Assembly: GCA_964247055.1 (NCBI GenBank) | Contig: OZ176053.1 | Location: 2,480,001-2,544,000, forward strand | Length of the DNA: 64,000 bases | Direction: 5' to 3' | Source of the DNA: Paragordius varius | Lineage: Eukaryota; Nematomorpha | Shown: positions 40,701-48,891 of the stretch, one piece after another | Position numbering within the stretch: position 1 is the first letter of the stretch | How the letters are laid out: each line of letters starts with the position of its first letter | Program-made: the position numbers and the translations under genes | Notes under the pieces: model-generated | The model's input: only the letters and a program-made list of their open reading frames with translations | What the model was told of the DNA's origin: nothing | The model's database searches: none

Positions 40701-41881
40701 TAAATTACGTCAATTATGTGATTGGTATAAAAATGCCCCTTTTGAAGATATTATCGCAAAGTATTTTATTTTACACTAAAAATTGATAATATGCAGGCAA
40801 AACATAATACAAATATTTTTAAAAGGGAATTATACTTTTTTAAACATTTCTTTTTCCCATATATTATTCAATTCCGATTGGAAAATATGGAATTGATTGT
40901 GTTAACCATGTATATCTCTCATTTTAGCTAAATGGTTGGTTTTTAGAAAAAAATATTTTTCTTTTGTCCGTATAATTTCAATTTACTGTATATCACGTTT
41001 CACATTTTTTTAAACTATTAAAAATTTTAATATTTTATCGATTTATCGAATAACACACGATATTGTTAATTTTTTTTTATGTATTATATATACCTAGGTA
41101 ATATAAAAATTAAATATATACCATTTTACTTAAATTTTGAAAATACCTTTTATGTATTAACGTTTTACATTTTTTTCTATTTAACAATTTAAAAAATATT
41201 GATTTTTAACACGTACAATTATTAATTGTAAGTTAAATTTAGCATATAATCAAGCTCTCTTCATCATTCCTTTTTCTTTAACCTTCAAAAAATAAGTATT
41301 TCATTTTTCTAAACTACCTATATATAAACTAGATTTTTTACAATTTAGGTTGTTAGTAGGAAATACTTGTAGCGACTAAAATTTAATTAAATAGTTGCAT
41401 TTAAAACAGTAAAAGATATAATGGGGACATCTAAAATTGAAAATTTTAATTTTTCATAATATTTATGTTCATATAACTTAAGTGTGTTCATCATTTATTT
41501 CTTTATTCTTCTATATCATAATTTTAAACGATAAAAAAATAGAATATATTTTAATATTATCAAGTTTAGTTTTTAAGTAATATTTATGAACATAATTATT
41601 TTGATTCGAACCACATATAAATTAGGGCACAATCAAAAGAAATCGATAGCCGTCAAACTATACAATCCCTCGTATTCAATAATATAACGCGGTCCCCCCT
41701 TTCATTTTATAATAGGCCTGTCAAGCCTCCGGCTTATTTTACAACGCATTTCCTGCATTCTGATAATGATAATAACAAGAAAAAAGAAAATGACGGCCTT
41801 ACAGAACAAACTTTTATGAATAAATATCAACAACCTACATCCCTCGTTGATATGAAATTTCCACGTCTAATAGTTTATTGA
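17073..41881 (+). CDS. EFR3: EFR3 homologue (plasma-membrane anchor of the PI4KIIIalpha complex), 27 exons
   Basis: EFR3 is a palmitoylated plasma-membrane protein that recruits TTC7 and PI4-kinase IIIalpha to make PI4P. Exons: 17073-17257, 17443-17676, 18014-18152, 18665-18890, 20582-20763, 21423-21589, 22889-23042, 23789-23973, 24290-24375, 24681-24783, 25268-25362, 26708-26932, 27404-27540, 27611-27750, 29178-29337, 33867-34054, 34539-34758, 35128-35173, 35597-35708, 36179-36387, 36701-36838, 36919-37062, 37302-37505, 39181-39330, 40182-40283, 40682-40760, 41626-41881. All use GT-AG, phases agree, and the total is 4266 nt (1421 residues). Conserved landmarks are N-terminal Cys 7, 8 and 10 followed by PRYQRLVDNIFP, NSFVKFSNIEED (exon 2), LPDYQ (exon 8), KNAPFEDI (exon 26) and the C-terminal MKFPRLIVY. 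Vertebrate EFR3A is about 820 residues; the excess is Asn/Ser-rich, mainly residues 235-310, 490-660, 880-960, 1000-1065 and 1165-1275. Exon 23's acceptor has a poor pyrimidine tract. Confidence 0.95.
17845..17865. repeat. (AT)n microsatellite in EFR3 intron 2
   Basis: Uninterrupted TA dinucleotides inside the 337-nt intron between exons 2 and 3. Confidence 0.8.
18891..20581 (+). other. EFR3 intron 4, no further gene
   Basis: 1.7 kb of A+T-rich intron between the Asn/Ser-rich end of exon 4 and exon 5. Open frames inside it on the minus strand show no protein similarity. It ends in a TATATATATTATATTATATTT tract rather than an ordinary pyrimidine run. Confidence 0.6.
20857..20879. repeat. (AT)n microsatellite in EFR3 intron 5
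   Basis: TA dinucleotide run about 90 bp after exon 5. Confidence 0.85.
22047..22303. mobile_element. Family D element with 21-bp unit ends, copy 1
   Basis: Left end TATATACCATTTACAATTC followed by one AAATTCACCCTTGAAC unit. The right end has three inverse units (AGGGTGAATTTGAATTGTTC type) closing with TAAATGGTATATA. It lies in EFR3 intron 6. Non-coding. Confidence 0.8.
22520..22871. mobile_element. Family D element, copy 2, next to the exon 7 acceptor
   Basis: The left arm has about five 21-bp units (CAATTCAAATTCACCCTTAAA type) directly after a (TA)n run. The right arm has three inverse units and ends TAAATGGTATA. The EFR3 exon 7 acceptor AG is only 17 bp further on, so the element supplies nearly all splice-proximal intron sequence there. 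Confidence 0.85.
23186..23219. repeat. (AT)n microsatellite abutting a family D element
   Basis: About 17 TA dinucleotides running straight into the CCGTTTACAATTC end of the next element. Confidence 0.85.
23217..23500. mobile_element. Family D element, copy 3, decayed right end
   Basis: Left end ACCGTTTACAATTCAAATTC with two to three 21-bp units. The right arm has lost part of its array (GGGTGGAAATGTGCGAGGG). The interior shares AATTATGTGTTTTCGGGATA with the other copies. It lies in EFR3 intron 7. Confidence 0.7.
23546..23739. mobile_element. Family G hAT-like MITE
   Basis: 194 bp with TIRs CAGGGGTGACCAACA and TGTTGGACACGCCTG. The subterminal CGCGGGCCACATTTG is answered by TTCGTGGGCTG. Non-coding. 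The ends are typical of hAT elements. It lies in EFR3 intron 7, 50 bp before exon 8. Confidence 0.75.
24826..25130. repeat. Family A MITE, old copy
   Basis: Contains AAACATAAAGACAAATCTTT near the left end and TAGTTGTCTTTTGAAAAAAAA near the right end, as in the intact copies at 33330 and 56258. The TIR tips are eroded. It lies in EFR3 intron 10. Confidence 0.55.
25725..25750. repeat. (AT)n microsatellite in EFR3 intron 11
   Basis: TA dinucleotides about 80 bp before a family D element. Confidence 0.85.
25833..26496. mobile_element. Family D element, copy 4, with an internal second pair of arrays
   Basis: Outer ends are TATATACCATTTACAATTC and TTGTAAATGGTATATA. A left array of about five 21-bp units and a right array of two to three are present. 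A further inverse-then-direct pair of arrays sits in the middle (about 26105-26260), as if one copy had inserted into or recombined with another. It lies in EFR3 intron 11. Confidence 0.8.
27798..28606. mobile_element. Family A Tc1-like MITE carrying a folded-back LINE fragment
   Basis: TIRs CAGTAAAAATTAATATTTAT and AATTTCAATCTTTACTG are flanked by TA on both sides. The right inner end still has the family's AAGTATGGTTGTCTTTTAGA. The left inner part is replaced by LINE sequence. It lies in EFR3 intron 14. Confidence 0.75.
27880..28395. mobile_element. LINE 3' fragment with 5' inversion
   Basis: Read on the minus strand, about 28180 to 27885 encodes the C-terminal tail typical of LINE ORF2, including RGRPKRRWIDMLKSI and ESQDRQKWR, ending MTS-stop. 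Read on the plus strand, 28212-28300 encodes the more upstream ORF2 block IYGSESWICN. The 72-bp segment 28109-28181 is repeated inverted at 28322-28395, with four or five mismatches. This is the layout expected from twin priming. The clade is uncertain, perhaps RTE-like. Confidence 0.75.
28708..28736. repeat. (AT)n microsatellite in EFR3 intron 14
   Basis: About 14 TA dinucleotides. Confidence 0.85.
30436..32700. mobile_element. LINE (reverse transcriptase) copy with 5' inversion, degenerate
   Basis: The minus strand from about 32290 down to 30436 encodes ORF2 pieces in order: FVNLEKAYDSVPRALI (RT), LPYDILYTDDLIII (RT active-site block, TDD in place of the usual ADD), KHGLKINTNKTKILI, YATETWALTETDLNRI and a tail KLVHGNPRYPKT-stop. 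Frame breaks separate these, so it is dead. The plus strand at about 32540-32690 encodes the upstream linker KTRLYKKWKKLKREYDKTEY, inverted relative to the rest. The block 32600-32690 is repeated inverted at about 32200-32290. It lies antisense in EFR3 intron 15. Confidence 0.8.
33330..33614. mobile_element. Family A Tc1-like MITE, intact copy
   Basis: 285 bp with TIRs CAGTAAAAATTTAAATTATA and ATTATATTTTACTG, TA flanks, and inverted subterminal blocks AAAAGACAACCATACTTG and AAAGTATGGTTGTCTTTTT. Non-coding. It lies in EFR3 intron 15. Confidence 0.8.
34790..35061. repeat. Family D element, old copy
   Basis: The right end GGGTGATTTTTAATTGTTCA, then TAAATGGTATAT, is recognisable; the interior has GGACTAATATAACTCATCA as in other copies; the left arm is mostly lost. 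It begins about 30 bp after the donor of EFR3 exon 17 and ends 66 bp before exon 18. Confidence 0.5.
37640..37850. repeat. Family A MITE, decayed copy
   Basis: The AGAAAATGTAAAAAATAAAG left part and TGGTTTGATTGTCTTTTGAA right part match the family; the tips are lost. It lies in EFR3 intron 23. Confidence 0.45.
38052..39101. mobile_element. Family F element, about 1.05 kb, short TIRs
   Basis: The left end ATAACACTGGACAACAAATT and the right end read inward (TTACACTAGACATCAAATTT) form imperfect TIRs. It contains a GC-rich island AGAGCGACAAACGCGCGAAG near 38337. The first 570 bp recur inverted at 62815-63432. No transposase is seen. It lies in EFR3 intron 23, ending 80 bp before exon 24. Confidence 0.7.
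39835..40062. mobile_element. Family B palindromic MITE
   Basis: CAGTTTGCATTTTAATGGCT at the left, with subterminal ACCACAGTAGTGTATGGAAA, is mirrored by CCATACACCATTGTATTTT, then AACTATAATGTGAAATAAGC at the right. The right tip is eroded. It lies in EFR3 intron 24. Confidence 0.65.
40774..40988. mobile_element. Family A MITE, 13 bp after the exon 26 donor
   Basis: 215 bp from CACTAAAAATTGATAAT to TTTCAATTTACTG, with TA flanks. It shares the TTTTGTCCGTATAATTTCAA end with the intact copies. It starts 13 bp downstream of EFR3 exon 26. Confidence 0.65.
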
Positions 41882-42137
41882 TTTTTTTTCGGAAAACACT
41901 ATATACCTATGTATATGTATATATTTGCAAAATGCTATGCATTCATGTATAATATCTGCGCACACCTATTTTTTACTTTAGTTATTCATATTTATAAAGT
42001 TGTTTGCTCTAAAGAGACTAATTTGGAGAAAACTGTTATTAAAAATGTGCAAACAAATTATGTATATGTAATATATATGTATTAAATATATATATATATA
42101 TATTTGTTAGACATATAAAAACATATATTAGATGATA

Positions 42138-42143
42138 AATAAA
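42138..42143 (+). terminator. Candidate EFR3 poly(A) signal
   Basis: AATAAA 257 nt after the EFR3 stop, the first such hexamer downstream. No transcript evidence is available. Confidence 0.35.
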
Positions 42144-43177
42144 TTATTATTATGGTTACTTAATGTTATATCATAATATGTAAATAAGTTTTGAATGTTA
42201 CGTAGTGTTAAAATGGTATATGAATTCCTACATTTAATTAGGATTATTATTATTAGATAAATTGGGTTTTACCCATTATCATTAGAATTTCACAAATAAT
42301 TTAAATTACGTCATAAAACTGCCTACACCAAATTTATATATTTTAATTTAAAAGAAATTAATATATTTATAAGCTAATCACATTATAAGCCTTTATACAT
42401 CAATATATATTAATCTTTACATAAATATTTGTATAATAATAATAACAATAATACAGTAGCGTTTGACATAAAAACGTTAGTATCCATAATTAATATATAC
42501 AAAATATGTGAAAACATAGGAAAAAACATGTATAATATCAACCATTAGTTATTTATTACCATAAGTTACTGTATTTACAAAATTATTTTTTTGAATTAAT
42601 CATCACATAAATTTTTTAGTGTTAATTTTATCAATGCAAAAAAACATCCATATATATATATATATATATATACATATTTAGATAGTTTTTAACCTTGTGC
42701 CTATTACACTCTGTTTCAATAACTATATAGAGACATGGAAAAAAAATTAATTTAGCTAATTACCTCTAGCTCTAGAAAAATATCAATATTTTTTTGGGTA
42801 TGAGGTAGGTAGAGATAGATAGAGTGGGGAGATGGTGATTAAATTTAATCAATATAAAAATTTTATATTTTTTTAATAATGTGCTGTGCTCGCTCTCATT
42901 ATATTGAAGATGTGGTGTTTATATTTTACCTTTTATTGTTAAAATCTGCATTTTATTTTCTTTTTTTGTATCATAAAAGCTTCTTAACAGTTTTTTAGCT
43001 AAGCTTTGTGATTATTCAACAATATCTATATAATGTTTGTATAAAAAATATATTCTGCATATCTTTCAAATATAAATTATAAAAAAACATTTTTTTTGCA
43101 TTTTCCCCTTTTTTCACCAACAAAAATTAATTTAATTAACTTGAACAGAAATATTGACATCTTTTACATCCGTTAAT
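42144..43177. other. EFR3 to RD3 intergenic region
   Basis: A+T-rich, with a (TA)n tract at 42651-42672. It presumably contains the RD3 gene's promoter and leader; no convincing core element was seen. Confidence 0.4.
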
Positions 43178-46100
43178 ATGGATTGGATATTCAACAAAGG
43201 AGAAAATACACGGGTAATATATATTAATTAATTTTTAATATAAAATTGTATATGTGACAGTTGCATTTTCATTTAATTTAATAAACAATATAAATTAAAC
43301 TGAATGATAGCACAGAATTTGGTAAAATAAAAGGGAGACATTAATAATGAGAACTTTAGTTCAATACATTAATTGGTTTTATGGGGGGGGGTTTGAATTA
43401 AATGTTTTTAGTTTATTCATGCATTCATACATGTTAAATTTTAAACTCTTTTAAATCGCTGTAGTTTTTGATTAAAACAAATAATGCCTTATACTATAAC
43501 GTTGGAATCGTTGCTATTTGAAATTGATTAATTTTCAAATATGAAAAGTATTTCCAATAAAAGAATTATACGTTCGAAAAATTAAAACATTAGTCTAAAC
43601 ACCATTTAATTAATTGTTAAAAATAATTAATGAAAATGTATAAATCATCGGAAAATTTTAACCTTTTGAGATTTAGTAATTACAAATGATTATATTGGTA
43701 TTAATATTTTGAATGTGATTTCTGTTGAAGTGACTTATCTGCAGAGTTTGACATGGTGAAAGAATAGATATTTCACCTATAGTTCATTGTTAAATATCAA
43801 TGTATATATCATATTATCACTTCATTAACTTTCGTGATAGTTTTGTACCCTAGAGTCAATTTATATTCTCATTAACACTAGAAAATATAAGATATAATGG
43901 GCCGAATAAAATTATGAATTGTTTAGTACTCTTTTAACACTTGGATAAAACACATTCATTTCAGTCCTTCGATTTAAATTGAGGTAGTTAGATATCTCAG
44001 GCTTGTTTAATATTAAAAAATAAATTAAAAGCACAGCAAAAGTTTTTTGCGTTTAATATTTATAAACTGAAAAAAAAAATAAATTCATTCAAAAATACTT
44101 CATTATTCAGAGGTAATACCCAAAGTAAAAATATAACCAACATAATATGTGTGCATATGCTAAATATAAAAATGTTACAAAACACTTTTGTTTATAACAA
44201 TGTTAAATTTGATTTATAAATGTAAAAATTATAGGCTTAGAATAATGTGACCAGATATTTTGAACGCAGTAAATTATAACATACTTTGTTTTTACACCAT
44301 CGGTGTGGTATATTACACAGTTTCCACAAAATGAGAAATATACATATTTTTATAGGAAAATATCAGGGTATCATGGTTTTGGTTTTAACCTTTACGAGAT
44401 ATTTAAACCTTTGTGGTAGATGCTCCGTATAAAATTTTCAAGTGAGCAATCTTTTTCAGATAAATTCTTTGGTGAAAGCTAAATGCATTTTGAAAAATTT
44501 CACCAAAATATAACATAAACTACATATAAAACAAAAAAAATTTGCAAATTATAAATTTTTAGATGTGAGCTCTGAAAGTCCCAAATTTTTCGTTCTCTTA
44601 AAATAAACACGAAATTCCGACATGTGAAATAGTTTTAAATATATGCTAAATTTTGATATCAACTACATATATTTTTTAAAATTATATTTCAAAAATTTAA
44701 TTTTTTGCAATATTTTGTTGAGGCATACTTTATATTAATTTGAGCATGATGGAAACAATATAAACGGTTGAGGATTTAACACTTTATATATAATTTGATA
44801 ATGTGAAACCTCATTCGGAATTTTGATTAAAATATTCGTTCCCTAAATAAAAATTGTGTTTTTTACAAAAATTCACCAAAATTTGCAACCAAACAAACCT
44901 TTATATTATTCCGAATGTTTAGCATCATCGAATTATTTTAAAAAGAGTTTTATTAAATCTTAAAGCGTTATACCGTTTCCATCATGCTACAAAATCATCA
45001 GAAGTACACTTCAACAAATAATCTCAAATTTGTTTATAAAATAAAACTAATGAAAAAAATTATATCATACCTCCCATCTAATGAGTGAAAACGTAAAAAA
45101 CTCTTTATTTTTAAATACGAAAAAGAGGTTATTTCTAAATCATATGCATATAACGGGAATAACATTTTTCTTTATAATTTGCCGTTTGATAATTATAACA
45201 AAATATGAACTAAACTTGATAAGATATTTATTAAAATATTTTAAATGAATTTTGTTAATTTTAAATTTTGAGGCACGTTTTTTTGCTAGCCCAGAGTGAA
45301 AGATCCATTAGCCTGAATCTTAGGGTAAAATCCAAAGATTTATAGTTTCACCATTGCGCGAAAGGCTGCAATCATAAGTGGTTTGATCAATCCAATTTTA
45401 TGTATAATTGCAGGAATATTCAAATAGGCCAATCTTATTGTACCACAAAATGAACCATTACTTTTCAAATCATGCGGTTATATTTACAGGGGTTACTATA
45501 TCAAATTCTAAAATATTTTTTGAATAAATAAAAGATAATTAATATATATTCATAAATAATATTTTTTTTAATTTCAAAAAGCAGTACAAAAGTGGGCGCA
45601 GTACAGTCGCAGTTTTTCTTAAAATTCAGTACTGTACTGCCAAATTCCAATCAAAGTATGAAGCACATGATTAAAAAGTTTTTTTTATAAAAACTATAAT
45701 AAATTCTATAAATTTATGCGCCGCCATTTCGTTAAATAAAAGTAGATATATGTAAATTATGGTTAAAAATGTAATAACCTTTAAAGCCTTCAAGATACCT
45801 TTTCGCAGATGATATTTATTCAGCTGTTTCTAGCGTTTTGTGGCTATTACAATACTCTAAAATTTAAAACCGTAAAAGTATTATTAATATACCAGTTAAA
45901 AAATTAAATTTTTACCAAAACCCCTTTAAAACAATAGTTTTTTCTACAAAACGGACCCAAAAACAAGCAAATAAAAAGATAAAGAATAATATATTATTTT
46001 AACTCTTTTTGATTTGATATAATTATAATTTCTACTAATTAATACGTCAAAACATCATTTTTTCGATTCAAATTGGGGCATCTAAACACCCCAAACCATA

Positions 46101-48280
46101 TTTAAATTGATATTTTTAAAAAATAACTGAAAGAAACGGTTCTAATTTAAATTTATGCTCCTATCCTAATAAAAATTATATATCAAAATATCTAATAAAA
46201 TTTAAAAAAGTTTCGTATCAAACTACTTGGACCCCATTTTTATTTCCCAACATTTTTGCCAAATATCGTTTTTATTTATTCTAGGCCTAAAATTATATTT
46301 AATTATTAAAAATAATCACATTAAAATTGAAATAAATGATATTTTCACTATTTTTGTGTTTTGCTCATGCACAGATGTCATCTTGGCTAAATTTTTACCT
46401 TTCGGTTTTACCCCTCAGCAAATAATGTCAAGTATTTTTTAAGCAAGTAACTTTTGCCATGGTTTTAGTTTTTCCTTATTTTTAAAATTTTAAACAAGCC
46501 TGGGGTCTCAATTTAATACGAATGGTGTTATAAATAAGGTGCATAATTTCCTATTTTGATAAAACAATACAGGAATCGCACTTCATATATGTCTTCAGTC
46601 ATCTAACTACTTCTTAAGTAAATTTAATTTTAAAATTACAGATACAAAATTATGTAAATTTAGTTTAACACTTCATTATTAATTAAAGTTTTAACTATAG
46701 TTTTAGTGGTTTAAAATATAAGCTTACTAATCGTTTTAAATTAAAAATCAATAAAACCTATTTATAAACCTATTCATTCAAAAAAATTATTGCAATTACA
46801 CCTATAGTATCTAACCAATAAAATAATATCAGTGATCAACATATAAAACAGTAGTTTAAACGATATTTTTTATCTATTAATTGTTTAGCCTGATCCTAAA
46901 ACGCCACAAACTGTCATGGGGGATGCTATTATATCTGAAGTAATGAGATGCATGGAAATATGTTATAATGAAAGAAAAGCCAAATCTCAAAATGAACCCA
47001 CAAATGATAACGAAAATGGTAAAACATTGCAGTCATCACTTTTACCAAATTCTACAGCTTATGTCCCTGGAGATACATTAATACAATATCCCACATCATC
47101 CGCAAATAAAAACAACGATACAATTAGTGAAATGGAACATTATACTAATGGGTACAGAAAGAGTTCAGATGTCCCTGTCATCAATACACCTACAACAAAT
47201 GAACAACAAACAAATAGTAGCGCAACTTTAAACAACACGAGCGAAGATAAAAAAGAAAATGATAGCAATAGTAATAATTATCCAACACCCCGGGTAGATT
47301 ATTCGTGGTTAGCTAGACCGGGTTTACCTCGACGTTCCTCCATACAATCTCCTTTATCCATTGTTCAGGGCGAAGTAGAGGATCAAATCTTGGGGAGCGT
47401 GAGTGAAAGTGATCTTAAGGATCCTACCATAGCTTCTGAACTACCCTACATGACAGAGTTGGAGAGAACTGAACTGTATAATCTTGCCATCCAACTTGAA
47501 CCACGTGAATACGTTCGAACCGTTAAAATATTCCGTAAAAAGTTATCCGACATTGCAGCCGTAAAATCTGGTCGTCGATCGGGTTCAATCGCTTCTGTCA
47601 TAGGCTCAGAACTGGAACGATCCATACCAAATCTTAAATCTTATTCGGCCAATGATCCATTCATGAAAAAAGGAGGGAAGCAAGCAAAAACTGGAACAAC
47701 ACCTTCCTATCTGTCTCCCATGACCGCAGGGGCGGCCAAGACAGATAAGGATGAGGAAAGTAGTATTTCATCTTTATCCAACTCCTCTAATGCCTACTAT
47801 CCAGAGTATGATTGGCAATTACAACCACCTGAACAAGGTTCATCTATTCACGATATGGATACAACATCTTTTACAACGGGTATTGAGGATGACTTAAATT
47901 TTGATTTCCAAAACCCGGACCCATTAATAAAAGCGGATTTGTCCGTGTTTAAACCAAGAGAAATACCAAACATTATGAGACTTGCAATATATCGTGTCCT
48001 AGATATGCGGGATTTACATAAAGCTCAGACCCGTAAAGGCAGTTTTCATCGAAAAAGTTTTCACAACAAATTGACAACCAACACTTCCGCCAGTAACCTT
48101 GGAATAATTAGTAAAGATAATAAAATTTATCCTGCGCATATGGATTCTGAAAATAATAGCAAAAACCTAGCTAGACAAGATTCAAAACGGTTTTCCGAAA
48201 ATTTTCATCGAATAACTGTAAGCGATAAAGCCAGATCCCAAGGCTCCAGACGTGCTACAGATTTTCATTTACCAAGTTAG
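43178..48280 (+). CDS. RD3-family protein, two exons
   Basis: Vertebrate RD3 binds and inhibits retinal membrane guanylate cyclases and helps deliver them from ER to outer segment. Exon 1 (43178-43213) encodes MDWIFNKGENTR; exon 2 (46889-48280) adds 463 residues; phase 0 junction with GTAATA donor and TTTAG acceptor. The total is 475 residues against about 195 in human RD3. RD3 landmarks are the N-terminal Trp-containing start, a helix around EVMRCMEICYNERKAK (residues 30-45), VDYSWLA (148-154), and ELERTELYNLAIQLEPREYV with FRKKL (about 202-231), which aligns with IERLQLEDVCVKIHPSY and FRQLL of RD3. About 90 Asn/Ser/Thr-rich residues separate the first helix from the YSWL motif, and a 240-residue low-complexity tail follows. 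The partner cyclase is unknown here; function in this animal is inferred from the family. Confidence 0.8.
43934..44260 (+). repeat. Family C element, left half only
   Basis: Begins TTAACACTTGGATAAAACAC and keeps the AGGTAGTTAGATATCTCAGG hairpin in decayed form. The right half is not found in place. It lies in the RD3 intron. Confidence 0.55.
44380..45060. repeat. Family H dispersed repeat in the RD3 intron
   Basis: Contains CCTTTGTGGTAGATGCTCCG, AATTTGAGCATGATGGAAAC, TTTTGATTAAAATATTCGTT and CCGTTTCCATCATGCTACAA, all shared with 4190-5400, and partly with 15240-16260. Confidence 0.5.
45061..46043. other. RD3 intron stretch without recognised feature
   Basis: Intronic, A+T-rich, no gene or bounded repeat identified. 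Confidence 0.4.
46044..46532 (-). repeat. Family C element, diverged copy
   Basis: TTCGATTCAAATTGGGGCATCTAAACACCCC at the left is split here into TTCGATTCAAATTGGGG and a hairpin CACCCC arm. The body has ACCTTTCGGTTTTACCCCTC and the right end AGCCTGGGGTCTCA. The tips are degraded. It lies in the RD3 intron. Confidence 0.55.
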
Positions 48281-48431
48281 TATAAAGGTATCACAATGCA
48301 TGATTAGCATTAGTATGAAACATTATATTATAATACACAATTAATATTCATAAGTATATTGTAAATATAAATATATATTAAACTATCCGTGTCATAACAT
48401 TTATTACCCAATACACTTACCTAATCACAAT

Positions 48432-48437
48432 AATAAA
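48432..48437 (+). terminator. Candidate RD3-family gene poly(A) signal
   Basis: AATAAA 152 nt after the stop codon. Confidence 0.4.
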
Positions 48438-48645
48438 TTTGTTGTTCTAAAATATTGTGTTATTATTCAGTTATATATTTAGCGTGTATTGACAGTGTAA
48501 TTTGATTATTTTGCTACATAAAAATACTATTTTTACAGTTAAATGCGCAAAGCGTCCTTGGTTTTATGGGATTATTAAGTGTCAGTAAGGACAGAGTAAG
48601 AAGATATGAATGTTAATAGATTTGGTAATTTTTTGTCCTTTAAAG

Positions 48646-48661
48646 TTAGTTAGTTAGTTAG
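48646..48661. repeat. (GTTA)n microsatellite
   Basis: Four to five AGTT units upstream of the secreted-protein gene. Confidence 0.8.
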
Positions 48662-48807
48662 TAAAACATGTTGGTCAGTATGCTAAAATCACATAAGGTC
48701 ACTCATTCACTACCTTGCATTAGCGAAACTAGGTTGATAAAAAAAGTGAGTGTGCATGTTACATTGACTACTTATTTGAATATGGTCCAGTCATAGTTAT
48801 ATAAACC

Positions 48808-48817
48808 TATATAAAAG
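48808..48817 (+). promoter_or_regulatory. TATA box of the secreted-protein gene
   Basis: TATATAAAAG lies 84 bp before the start codon. With the usual 30-bp spacing it predicts a start of transcription near 48838 and a leader of about 50 nt. Confidence 0.55.
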
Positions 48818-48891
48818 GGTAAAAAACTGTGGACAAACTATATTCGTTCTATTACATAGTTTTTCGGACTCTACTAATATCCACAAAAATA

